A stretch of 64,000 bases of DNA. Source: Spisula solida (lineage: Eukaryota > Mollusca > Bivalvia > Venerida > Mactridae). Numbering within the stretch: position 1 is the stretch's first letter; each line of letters starts with the position of its first letter. Shown piece after piece: positions 22,301 through 33,500 of this stretch. The notes under the pieces are model-generated. The model searched no databases, was not told the origin of the DNA, and saw only the letters and a list, made by a program, of their open reading frames with translations. Where the stretch lies: positions 50,692,761-50,756,760 of the forward strand of contig OX365950.1 in the NCBI GenBank assembly GCA_947247005.1, read 5' to 3'. The position numbers and the translations under genes were made by a program.

Positions 22301-25300
22301 CGACAAGGTATGCCATCTCCTCCGCTTTTAAAATGTATGGTACTACCGGTATACTTCAGTTAAAGCCTAGCTTGTTCTGGCTATGAATTTTATATAATCT
22401 TTTCACAAACCCTTGTGAAACACTGATGCAACGTTTTTCGGTATTTGCAACTATACCAGTAACCTGTTATTTCCAAAGTTCAAAACAAAGCTAGCATAAT
22501 GGCTTGTTGTTCCATGCTTCATGTAATGGTTCAAACACTATTTGCTGATTTAGTAACTATTACTCAAACCTAGAAAAACTTGCATCAGTGGGAAGCGGTT
22601 GCCTAGAGGGCGCACTCTTTGGAATAGAGAATAATTGAATGCATCACATTTTATTTGATTTTGGTGGTACCTGGACTGATTTGCTTTTTGGTATGCAGAC
22701 ACAAATAATTTTAGAGTCTAAAAATATATCAAAATTTAACTAACTCGCCGTGTACTGGTATAATTATGCTTTATTCCAGGTATGATTATGAGTATATGTC
22801 AGTCACTGACTGAGAACTTTGGTAAACAGATTCATACCATGCAAGATTATGTGTTCATGAGGTTACTTAGTATGAAGATGGGGTTGTTTAGTAGCTACAG
22901 GTAAATCATAGTATAGATTCACTGTTAGGGCTATTGTAAAAAAGTACATATTAAATCTCATTCATTTAAATATTTATCAGAATAACACTACCAATGCCTT
23001 TAATACATTTATATTGCATATAAAAGTTTAATGTTACCTTGAATCTTGGATGAGTTAGTACTTGTTAGTCCCCTACTGGTTTTTGACCGGAGGGGACTAT
23101 AGGTTTGCCCTCCGTCAGTCCATCAAAAAATCTGGTTCCTGACATAACTGAAACCGTTTCCAAGCTAGGTTTATGAAACTCGGTATGTAGATAAGGTGCA
23201 ATAAGGGGATTATGCACGTCTAAAAATATTTTGATTCTGACAAAAATTGTGGTTGCTATGGCGACAGAAAGAGTGAAAATACATGTATGCCCAAATCTTG
23301 ATCCTGCCATAACTCAAACAGTTTACAAGCTAAGTTTATGAAACTTGATATGTGGATAGGGGGCAATAAGGGGATTATGCACGTCTAAAAATATTTTGAT
23401 TCTGACAAAAATTGTGGTTGCTATGGCAACAGAAACATTGAAAGTGGCTTCAAACTGGAAGGGGACTTCTGCAATGCCTGCAATTCTTAATACAGTAAAA
23501 CCTCGGTAATACGAGCAGCGATTATTCGAGCAACCGGCCTAATTCGAGCAAATTTCAAAGTCCCGACGAATTTGCTCTATATTACACATTAATTTATCCC
23601 TCTAACTCGAGTAAAGTTATTACAAGCATCCGGTCTAATTCGAGCGCAGGTGTCGGTCCAATCAACAATTTTCAACGATAATTAATTACCTTATCTCGAG
23701 GCAATCATCCGAGCGAAATTTCACACCTCCGAAAAATGTCATACTAAATTTTGTTACGGTCCGTATTTTTCACACATCATGATAATCACATTTTATGACA
23801 ATAGCGTAAACCCTAACACTTAAATTGATTTCCGTATTTTCGATTAGTTACATTAGACACGAAGTAAAAGATATTTAATTAATGAGCGTGATTTAAACAA
23901 CACATACGTTTCAGAACAAGTTCAATAGGCAACAATTGGGAACTTTAACACATACGAGAACAAGAATTATTAAATGCAACATCGTTGCTTTGAACGTACT
24001 GACTCGCACAGACTTTTAATTATCGTAAGATAAACCGACGTACATGTAGAATCTTAAATATTTAGACTCCGTTCGTTATAAAACTGCAAGTCAAAATTAT
24101 TTCAAAACTTTTCCATATCCCGTATTTCATGAAAACCTGCGAATGTAAGCTTACGTACAGTGAAATTTCACGTGTCCGATACTGAATAAGTGAAGTAGAT
24201 CAAGTCCGCGATTAAATCCAATTCTAATCGAACAACCCTGAAGAATGAAAACATCGTCGACTTTGTAAAGTAGCAAATTAAATGTCAATTGAATCTACAC
24301 CATGCGCAGATTGGCGAATTCATACCGCAGTATGGAACTCTGACGTAACACTACTCCCAACTGTACCGGCAATTTCTTTGATGTGCGGCGCGTTTGAAGT
24401 CAGTCGAAAGACCGCCGCGTTTGATGTCTCCAAATTGTCGCGCGCGTTTCAATTGGAAACCACAGGGATATAAACTCATTCAGCTAAACATCATGTCCTA
24501 AATAAATTATCATAGATAATATAGTGCATGTTTTTTACTCAATGAGCCGTATCCCTGTGCTGAAAACTGGATCGACTTTGCATCCGGGTTTTTTTATCAC
24601 GTGCGATTTTTGTGCGTGGGTGTTTGTTCAAACATGTAGGATCTATCGTGCGCTTTGGGTAATGTTATCTTTTTGCCGATCCGAACTTTTATTACAACCG
24701 TTAAATGGAGTTTGATATTTAATGTTAAATGATTCATTACGACTTTCATATGTAATTTGTTGAATTCGGCAAATGTCCACACGATTCAAATTGCGTATAG
24801 ACTTGATAAACAATGACAATATTCGTAGTTACAACCAAATATATGTAGCATACGTGTTTTCATTATAAACACAGTTACACTTAGTCATAACAACAATTCA
24901 TCATAGACTTCGGATATTTCGAGCACCTGGCTTAACTCGAGCATTTGGCTTGTCCCGATGGGTCCTCGAGATAACGAGGTTTTACTGTAACTTGTTTATA
25001 TTTGGCAAGAATGTTGACCTCCATGCATTGCTTGCAATTTTTAATGACTTGTTGGTATAGAAACTAATTCAGGAGAACTAGTTTGTTCTTTTCGTTGTTT
25101 TATTGGAATTAAAATGGTTGAATAGTGGGGAAAAATATTTCACATAGTTTTACACAATGTTTTATCTCCCAGCTATACTCATTGTATATACACCGCTTCC
25201 TTGACAGCCTAGTGATACAGTGTCCACTTTGAGTACAGGTGTCTATGGGTTGGATCCCTAGCTGTGTCAAAATAAAAAGGGTATCAGAAATTCGCTTGTT

Positions 25301-28300
25301 AGATGCTCAGCATAAAGGGAAACAGGCTTCTCCTCTCTCATTCTCTTGAGGCAATGGAAAACTTCAGGAATGAGGTGTTTAGAGTGATTCATATAAGTTT
25401 GAAAAACTTGTTTTACATTCAACCTAGAATAAATAGAGGATATTTGTTTGTTTTGATTGAATATGGTTTATATCTGATTGTGTAGTGATGAAGTTCAATA
25501 TTTTCATGAGCGCGTGTTGTATATTGCAGTGCTGGTCATCAGAAAGCAGTCGACTTTCACACACAGTTAGTTCTCTACTCTATTGGTAATGTAATCAAGG
25601 CAATACTGAAACCCAGAAATATTACATCACAAGATAAGGTAAGACTACATGCTGGGTATAATTATATAACCCAATGTCTTCATATGCCATTGTCTGAATG
25701 TTAAATTGTAGTGAATGTAAATAATGATCAAATACCCTGTAACCTGTTCTGCTTCCTTGATGCTGAACATTATGTTCCCGTTGTTTTAAAAGTATGAATG
25801 CAGTGAGGTGAATGAATAAAAACAGACATTTTTCTATTTATTTATTTCAATGTTTTAACTTAAAAATTACGTGTTTATCTGTTATTTGGAGAAGTTATGT
25901 GTCCAATTTGATAAAATTTGGCATTGAATTTGGTCTCTTACTCCACCAATGTATAAACTGTGGCTGATACCAGAGCACTCCACAAGCCCCAGCAGTCAGT
26001 GATTTCACGGACTTCTGAGGGATTTACCACTGGCTGCATTTCTCAAACTGAACCAATTTTTATGTGAGTTCAATGTATATGGTCAAATGACATGTTAAAA
26101 ACAAACCACCTTTTATGTTCCTAAGTATCACTGACTACTTTGTTCAAATCATAGGCTACTTTAAAATTTATGGAGAGCCTTGTGATAATATGGCAATAAT
26201 GTATGTTTAAACTACACATACCATTGTACAGGGACCAGCAGAGAAAGTAAGCATACTATGTTCTAAACATACTGATGGTGATATAGATCAAATACTGAGA
26301 CAACTTGATACGGATGAATTCCATGTTGAAGTACGCAAGAAGGATAAAACAGATTGTAAGTCATTGTTTTTGTTCATTAAATTTGCTCTTGTAGCGCTTG
26401 AGGTATGCTTGTTTTTTTTAATAGTATAACAGCTTGCAGGTTTGAGTCCTGACCTTGATAGTAATGCCGAGCATAGTCTCTTTTATTTGTCAGTCAACTT
26501 TCTGCTGAAATATGACAGGCAAATGAGAGCCTCCACCTGTGAATTAGAATATATCTCTTCCATGGAACTCATTTACTCATATGAGGGGTTGTTCTAGGAA
26601 TGGTTAGCCTAGTCTCTGTATAATGTGACTTGATAGTCTTTATATAACTTGGAATTTAGTCCCAAAATAAACAAGGATAAATGTTGACTTAAAGTTTCAT
26701 TATGCCTTAAACAGCTATTTCCAAAAAGCTATAACTTGGCAACCTATCTGCACTTTAGTTGAGTTCAAAAGGTGGAAAACACCATAAGATGGAAGAAAAC
26801 AAAATAAAGCCTCCAGTTGGTTTTTAAACAAAATAATGAAATGTAAACAATAAATATATAATTTATAGTCTAAGGGAGCAACTCTTGCAAAATTAGTATT
26901 CTGTCATCTATACGTTTTACTAAATGTAATTTTTGGCATACTATAATGACAGACATATCTAACATTCTGTCGTTAATCATTGGTCGTTTCTGAAAAACGT
27001 CCTAATTCTTTGTAATAAGTCTATTTACTGGATGATCGAGAAAAAAAGTTTTGGGAGAGATAATGTTGCTTTAAACCTATATTTGTAAACTGAAGTTGTG
27101 AGGGAAGTAATTTATTTCTAGGATGGCTTTAAAACTCAAGCTTATTCTCTTAGCTTCAAGAATAAAAAACGCATGCCAACTGTGTAGAACATTAATTTTG
27201 TTAAAATATATGACTTAAAAACAGATACTTGGAAGTTGTAATACATGTACTATGTTTAAGTATACTTTATATTTCTTTTTAATATTATAACCAGTTTGTG
27301 ATGAGCAACATAAGATGAAATATCAAAGCTGTGGTTGTTAATTTGGTAGTGGATTCAGTTATATGTCGTGAACTAAGTCGATAACCTCCCTTGAATTGTA
27401 TCATACCAAGCTAATAATCTCCCTTGAATTGTGTCATACTAATTTGATTACCTCCCTTGAATTGTATCACTCATACACAAGGGAGTGTGTCTACACAGAG
27501 ACAATTGTCTTGCTCCTATGGTCAGGCTAATGTGTATGATACAATCATTTCAAATTGACTATCAGTTCATGGCTCTGATTTGTCTATTTAATAGAGATTG
27601 GAATGAATACCAAAATCAGTATTCAAATATTTGAAATGCCTATTTCTATAATTGTTCCGCATCTGATTTATTTGTCCTCTTCCATTATTTCCCAAACAGA
27701 ACTCATTTTTATGCCCCGATTCTTAATAAAACCAACTTGTTGGGTAATAAAATTCGAATATTCGAATATGATTTTTGGATTTGAATATTCCACCGGTTTC
27801 CGAATAATCATATATTAAGCCCCATCTCTACTATTTAATTAGTAATGATCATTTTACATACTGTTTTATTGTAGTGACGTTATCGAGTATGCAACCATTG
27901 ATACAGTGGGTATCTGACTTCAGTCTACAGTTGTTGAGTGCCGCTCCAATGTTCCAATCATTCTCTAGTTTCACTGGATCCTCGTTGTTAACGGACTCCA
28001 CCGTGTTACATCTCTTACGTGAAATTCTCGTCATCTTTAAAATGTGGGGACAGATCTACCCGTCTTGTTTACCATCATTTACAACCACCTCAGTCAGTCT
28101 GGATATCGTCAAACACATGTATAAACTGTTAACACGAGCATGGAATTGTTGTCGTGAAGGACGTAGTATTGAGTTTGACGACACATTATTGGATGAGTGT
28201 AGTGTATTGCCAAGCAAAGTATTCATTCCTGGACTGTCTCAGAGTTTCCGTATGGATAATCTAGGATTTACTGTGTTCACGCAGAACTTACCTCTCATGT

Positions 28301-28575
28301 TCAAGTTTGACGAGGAACCAGAATATTTATATCAGAAGAAAATCACTAAAACGCATAAAAGTGTTGTCGACCAATCAAATCACACGGATCAATGTCATGA
28401 CATTGTACGACAGATACATCTGGGTACCAAGGTGACGAGTGATACCAGGAAGTGTACACGATGTGGTTGTCTGTCTCTGCTGAAAGCGGTCGGTAAATCA
28501 CAGACCATGGTGTCCTGGGAACAACGCTGGGTACGTAACTGTCTGTGTAACGGACACTGGAAACTCATGAAATGA
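16380..28575 (+). CDS. MED16: Mediator complex subunit 16, 10 exons
   Basis: A tail-module subunit of Mediator that links activators to RNA polymerase II in the nucleus. Exons: 16380-16513, 16906-17077, 17701-17793 (first donor), 19653-19790 (last acceptor), 20730-21001, 21688-22307, 22780-22900, 25530-25638, 26232-26355, 27875-28575. All are GT-AG with consistent phases (2,0,0,0,2,1,2,0,1), giving 827 residues against about 877 in human. The N-terminal half is a WD-repeat propeller. Landmarks shared with human MED16: SWLHNG-like MWFHNG, SLTQFGG, VSASGLVTV, LLLEYAMVTGQDWWD (about 455-469), CTRCGC (about 788) and the terminal WEQRWVRNCL. ATG 16380 matches the family start; codons before it include a stop. 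Splice junctions of exons 3, 4 and 6 lie in tandem arrays, so longer in-frame isoforms are possible. Confidence 0.93.
17734..19134 (+). repeat. 18-copy, 78-bp array of the MED16 exon 3 end plus splice donor
   Basis: Each unit contains the last 60 bases of exon 3 and the first 18 of intron 3, with a perfect CAG|GTAAGT donor (first GT at 17794, last at 19117). Units also end in a short pyrimidine stretch, a TCTAAC branch-like motif and GTAG. Seventeen units are 78 bp and one (copy 3) is 75 bp. None breaks the MED16 frame, giving 26 residues per unit around GEEILAVMWFHNGLQ. The antisense frame is also open for 478 codons, but only because the period is divisible by 3. Confidence 0.97.
19501..19676 (+). 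repeat. 7-copy, 24-bp array of the MED16 exon 4 acceptor
   Basis: The unit ATTTCAGATTATATTTGATC plus caat repeats with a TTTCAG acceptor in each copy. Candidate exon starts are 19509, 19533, 19557, 19581, 19605, 19629 and 19653. All are in the same phase, and the intervening codons read IIFDPIFQ without stops. The last copy leads into the conserved exon 4 coding sequence. Confidence 0.95.
19946..20285. mobile_element. MITE with CCCCATCCCCTACC ends (intron 4 of MED16)
   Basis: The left end AAAATATTGTTTGTTTCCCC and the right end GGGGAAACAAAGAATATTTT are inverted, each joined to a (c/g)cctacctacc-type stretch. A second, diverged copy spans about 20380-20540 (aaaatactgtttgttttgac to agagtaaacaaacaatag). 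No coding capacity. Confidence 0.75.
21010..21060. mobile_element. Pogo-like element end inside intron 5 of MED16
   Basis: ACTGTAAAACCTCGTCTTAA begins within ten bases of the exon 5 donor. It resembles the CAGTAAAACCTCG ends of the complete element at 23493-24987. Only one end is recognisable. Confidence 0.4.
21497..21690 (+). repeat. 4-copy, 57-bp array of the MED16 exon 6 acceptor
   Basis: TATATTTTCAGGATC occurs with exon-like starts at 21517, 21574, 21631 and 21688, exactly 57 bp apart. Only the last continues into conserved coding sequence. In the incoming phase (2) the first three read two sense codons and then TAA, so their use would give a premature stop. The start of an exon has been copied leftward with its acceptor. 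Confidence 0.92.
23058..23485. repeat. Interspersed repeat with internal 168-bp duplication (intron 7 of MED16)
   Basis: It starts near CTGGTTTTTGACCGGAGGGG and ends near gaaggggacttctgcaatgcc. Two internal copies share GGGGATTATGCACGTCTAAA and acaaaaattgtggttgctatgg. No coding support. Confidence 0.65.
23493..24987. mobile_element. Non-autonomous pogo/Tigger-like element, 1.5 kb (intron 7 of MED16)
   Basis: Flanked by TA (23491-23492, 24988-24989), with ends CAGTAAAACCTCGGTAAT and, inverted, CAGTAAAACCTCGTTATC. Subterminal repeats of the ATTCGAGCA type occur at both sides. Ends beginning CAGT with TA duplications are typical of pogo/Tigger elements. The interior has no transposase frame that I can read, so it is non-autonomous. 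A CpG-rich patch (about 24290-24450) is unlike its surroundings. Confidence 0.75.
25203..25436 (+). repeat. tRNA-derived SINE family G, copy 1 (intron 7 of MED16)
   Basis: The 5' part is tRNA-like (gcctagtgatacagtgtcca, then B-box GGGTTGGATCCCT). The body carries GATGCTCAGCATAAAGGGAA and caggaatgaggtg. The tail is AACTTGTTTTACATTCAACC then tagaataaa. Close relatives lie at 46086-46342, 30261-30440 (5' part) and 45152-45255 (3' part), all on the plus strand. Confidence 0.75.
26475..26580 (-). repeat. SINE-like fragment shared with 49290-49430
   Basis: TTTGTCAGTCAACTTTCTGC, then gaaatatgacaggcaaatgag and ctccacctgt, match the stretch at about 49300-49360 with few changes. The tRNA-like head seen there is missing here. 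Confidence 0.55.
26689..27074 (-). mobile_element. MITE family B, nearly full copy (intron 9 of MED16)
   Basis: Inverted ends TTAAAGTTTCATTATGCC and GATAATGTTGCTTTAA. In reverse orientation the interior follows the copy at 48820-49175 (CATTGGTCGTTTCTG, taagtctatttactggatgat). No coding capacity. Confidence 0.75.
27378..27475. repeat. Three-copy, about 34-bp repeat in intron 9 of MED16
   Basis: (A/T)CCTCCCTTGAATTGTATCAT occurs three times with small changes. It is intronic and contains no splice junction. Confidence 0.8.
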
Positions 28576-28848
28576 TCTGCAGGCCGAATATCATATGTAA
28601 TACTAGCGTTGATTGTGAACATTGATTGAATGCTCAGTCATTTGTGTAAATGTATATGGTATTACTTGAAACAGATGACCTGCGACTCAATGATCAGGGG
28701 TAAATGTACAGCCGGCTGAGCGCATGAATGTCTTGAAGTAGACTTAAAAAATTGTACTTTAACTCTAGTGGTCTTGTAGTGTAGTTGGAACTATCAAATG
28801 ATCTAAGATTGTCATGGATCATGGTAAACTGAAGTAAAGCAATATATG

Positions 28849-28854
28849 AATAAA
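28849..28854 (+). terminator. Poly(A) signal of MED16 (AATAAA)
   Basis: The first canonical AATAAA after the MED16 stop, 274 bases downstream. A second lies at 29080-29085 and more near 29115. The short duplicated stretch GTTATTGACA(T/G)GGTTTGAAAC lies between them. Confidence 0.5.
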
Positions 28855-29372
28855 GCAACACATTGCATTGTGTGCTGTGCCATAAATGTTCATGAAATAT
28901 TGTATAATCATGACTTGAAATTGTATGTATAGAAAGTAAACACACTTTGTTAAGCATCACTATGATAAAAGCAATTATGTTTATGTGTTCAAGACTTTGA
29001 TATTAATGCAGAAAGTGTTATTGACATGGTTTGAAACCACAGACTGTGTTATTGACAGGGTTTGAAACCGATTATAATGAATAAACTGTGTCTTTGACAT
29101 AATGTTGTAAAAATGAATAAAAAGTAAATAAACATAGCAATACTTTATCTTCCATTATTGTCCTTTACTGACTGGCTAAAGCTCAGAACATTTAACAGGG
29201 AATTCTTGCATATCTGTTCTAATCAGTTGTCCATCTGAGTAGTTATTTTAATTTCTCAAAATATTCTTACGGTACAATAACAAAAACACTCAAGGATTAA
29301 TTAGCGCTAGGTCTAATGTTCTGTATTATACTTCTAACATTTGATTGATGAATTTCTAAATACATGTAAAAG

Positions 29373-29918
29373 TTAAAGGTGCTGCCTCACAGATTGGCCA
29401 AAATATTTTGTATATCCTGATTTTCCAACCTAACCAAGTATTGATGTAATAGAAAGCCACTAATGACGGTTGCTTTATGAACAATTTGGTGCAAATAAGC
29501 AATTTTAACCACTCTCGATGTAGCCCACTGAGTATTTATTTCTTGAAAAAAAAGCGCTAAGTTTCCTTTCAACATGCTTTGTGAATTATGTAATTCACTC
29601 ATGATTGAACTGTAACATCAACAAACTACAGCGTAAACATCAGTGAGGTATTTGGTTCGTTTTTCGATTCGTTTTCATCAAATGCGAACAAATTTCAGGC
29701 TATTTAAGTAATAGTAGTGTTAATTAAAGTATTAATACCCTATAGAATTTTTGATGTAAAAATAGTAGATAACTACAAAATGTCGAAGTTTCTCAAGTTA
29801 TTTTAGATGCCAGTATGGTTGTTTATAGGATGTACAGGCAACTATACCAAAATTACGCGAATATTTGACAATTTTATTTTATTTTTCAATACACCAATAT
29901 GTGAGGCAGTCCCTTTAA
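29373..29918. mobile_element. 546-bp inverted-repeat element bounded by TTAA
   Basis: Inverted ends TTAAAGGTGCTGCCTCACAG and its counterpart TGTGAGGCAGTCCCTTTAA, each including TTAA at the outer edge (29373-29376 and 29915-29918). TTAA target sites suggest a piggyBac-like non-autonomous element, but the terminal bases are not a textbook match. No transposase frame. Confidence 0.65.
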
Positions 29919-30260
29919 AAATTAACTAGTTACTCATTTTGGTAATTCTGTTGTTTGGCATCTCAATTGTGTGCACACAGGATGTTCTAGGTGCTTGGAG
30001 TAAAGGTACAGTACGGAGAATTTGATATAACTCTCGACCTTCTTTTAGCATAATTTAACAGCTGATATATTGTCTATGATTCAAAATATGAAGACGCTCA
30101 AGGTGTAATACCAACACGTATCTAAAGGACTGATATTGCACGATTTGCTCGCGGATATTTATATATTTAACACAAGAACCTTTTAATATATTCATGCATA
30201 AAGGTCTGGATCAGGTCAAATTCTCCTTGCTAGACTTGGAGTTAAGAGTTAAACTGTCTG

Positions 30261-30440
30261 TCTCGATAGCCTGGTGGTAGAATGTCCACTTCGAGTGGGA
30301 GGGGGGGGGGAAGATCTAAAATTGGACCCAGAAGGGGACATACCAAGTTGTTTAATATGGCACTGGTTTATCTCCCTTGCTTGCTGCTCAGCATAATTAG
30401 TTCCAGGTAACTGCTACTCCCTCTGTCATGATAATGTGAC
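30261..30440 (+). repeat. SINE family G, copy 2 (with poly-G interruption)
   Basis: TCTCGATAGCCTGGTGGTAG, then aatgtccacttcgagtggg, then a run of about 10 G. The body continues with tctcccttgcttgctgctcagcataa, as in the copies at 25203 and 46086. The 3' part is degraded. Confidence 0.6.
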
Positions 30441-30566
30441 TGGGTAGACATAAATTGTACTATTGACAAGTGGGACAACAGACTTTGAAAAAGAAACGGT
30501 AAAACTCCTGAATGTATTTAAGTATCAAAGCTTAGCTAAGTTTAAAACTTCTGTCATTTAATTATT

Positions 30567-33500
30567 TTATGCAAATGCATCAGTGAGTTTTGATGACACC
30601 CCTGGTTGGTTGGATGATGCCACCGGTTGGTTGGATGACACCCCTGGTTGGTTGTATGACGTCACTGGTTGGTTGGATAACGCCACTGGTTGGTTTGATG
30701 ACGCCACTGGTTGGTTAGATGAAGTCTCCGGTTGGTTGAACTCTACTAGAATCTGATGTATCCAGGCGGTGTAGTATGCCACATGTGTGAACACGGAGGG
30801 TCTATGATCACATGACTTGGTTCCCCACGATGTGATACCATATTGTATATACTGGTTGTTGATCTGGCATACTAGAGGTCCACCACTGTCTCCCTGCAGG
30901 TATACAATATATATCAATTTTGAATGCACAAAAGTGGACGGTTTTTAGGCTTAAAACTTAAAAAGGATCTTTCGTAATTTGTAACTACATGCACTTTCGT
31001 ATCTCGCAGACCGACACTCCAAATGGCTTGCAAGTATGAATGCCTGGGCCAGAATCTATCCATTAAATATTTAAAAAAAACGCGTATGTGAATATTCAAC
31101 GACAACATTGCTATGTGGTTTAACTGCTTTAATCTATGAAAAAATTCAAACTGGCCATGAAGGAAACCTTATACCTCTGACAGCATTTAGTACTTTTGCA
31201 TTGTATGACAACATCATGACATGTAATACGGACGTTGCGCAAAGGCCCAGTCACACCCCAAGGGCCTAATTTTAACATGTTCGTCTTCTTGGGAGGATAC
31301 AACCAATATGTTTTCCCGCGCACACTTCGTACGCTTACAGCGTGCTTACAAGGTATGATTTCCGTGCGATTGTCACGTGATTATACGGAGACCGTACGTA
31401 CACGGGCTGCTCACGTATGTTGTCCTAACGTTGTCGGTTGGTACGCAGCTCTAACGCAGCGAAAGTTCCCCATGCACTCAAAAGTGCTACGTAGTCTCTG
31501 CGTGCTCTAAAACCTGTACTTTTGCCCACGTTTTTGCAAGAAAACAGCGCGTACTTGTACATATGGCGGGTTGTGACCGCCACTTAACGTATGCATATGA
31601 CATTAGTGAACGTGAATGGCTAACTTTGCATGTTTGACTACTTACAAGACACGCTGACACTCGTTTGTTGAATGCACAAATCTGTGAAGGTTTGATCAGA
31701 CCATCCCAGTAGTTCTTCCTGTTACATTCATCGTTTGTCATCATTCTCACTTCAGCTTCCGTTTGTAAACTTTGTAGATTTGTTGTTGTGCTTGTCTCTG
31801 TAAATATACGGACAAACTTATATTCTAGTTCCACGTTTTTCAGTTTGTTGTTCCTGATACGTCAGGTCAACCTTTGGGAGCAACAACATTTAACAATGGT
31901 CTGCAGACACACTCACCTTGAGAAAAGTGTGTTGCGTGCTCGATCCATGGCCGCCACAAAGTCTTTTGTATCTTGTGGCACAAACATACAAGTATAGTCA
32001 CTATTGGTGATTTTACGAAAATGAATTTCAAACACATTATGATAAGATACAATTTTCGTTAAATAAATAAGCAAACGTTCGAATGAGTCATACATTTAGC
32101 CAATTAGCCTCTAAACATTCGTATGGATACACACATGTGCTTTCGTATCCTTCTGGTGACTAGACGTTCATCTATAAAACGTCGTATTACGAACGTACGG
32201 TGAACGAGAATAAAAATGTATTATACGTGTATTATAAGCACTACAGTAGTAAAATCAAAACTAACAGAAAGTAAAATGTACCCACCTTTTGCTGACACTC
32301 CCCATCCAATGATGTAGCACGCTGCTGTGTAGTCAATGGTTACCCCTGGTGACGTCATAGTAATGGCGGATACAGATGGTGTTGATATAAACGATGTTGT
32401 CAGTTTAAGTAGTGCGATATCATTCTTGTATAGCGAGGATAAAGTCCCCGTGTAATTTGGGTGCTAAAATAGAATTTAACCAAATATGCATCTTTTATAA
32501 TATCAATGTACATGTTTGGTACATATTATAATACTGGTAATACGCAATTGGTAGAAACACGTGGTTAAGTTTGATATAGAGCATGGCTATGAGCGTCCAA
32601 AGGCTCCTAGTTATGGCCCCTTTGATCGTTGGGACACCACACAGGTCCATGAAAAGTGTCCAATACCGTCTATATATACATATTTAAATATGTATATATA
32701 GGTGGGCTAGGTCACTTTTCATGGACCTGTGGGACACCACTGAATGACTCAAAATGAGCTTCCGTGAAGTCTTGAAAAATTGGTTTCTGTGTAAATGTTT
32801 GAAGAACGCATGATCTGTTCGTTATGTAGCCTATACGACCAAAGCTGCATTTGCTTAATTGCTTGGTGATCTAAAGATATATTGTAGTGAGCTTAGCTTT
32901 CATTGAGACTTGAGAAATACCTCTAAGCGTTCGTTATGCGACAAAGAGAGACTTACGGAGATCGCTTTAATGGATCACTGAGGGTGTCGTTGGCAGTTGG
33001 CTACTAATTGTATACAATTACACTATACCATCAAGATGCCATTAATCTATCTATAAAGCAATTACCAATTCTATCCTCAAAACTTCTCTAGTTTGTTCTG
33101 TGCCTTCATCAACATTTCGGTCTCTATCCCCGGCTGTCACTGAGATTTGACTTGGACTACAACAGAGGTACCGCAGTATAATAAATATATTGTGTGATTC
33201 TTTTAAGAAATAAAATATGAAAAAAGCGTTGTATACCGACCGTTATGAGTCTTTATAGGCGAAATCGTCCGTCATGTTAGAATAAAAGATATTCATGGAA
33301 TTTATTATTTGCTTTCAATGGATTATTGAGATTTTCAGTGAAAATAACAGTGAAAATAACAGTGAAATTACCACTTTGTTATTTTCACTGTTTTAGAAGC
33401 TGGTTCCAGTATCATCCAGAAAAAGAAACGTAACGTCAACGGCGCCGGGCTTTAAAATATGCTATACGTCATCATTACGCCATAATAGAGGCATATAACA

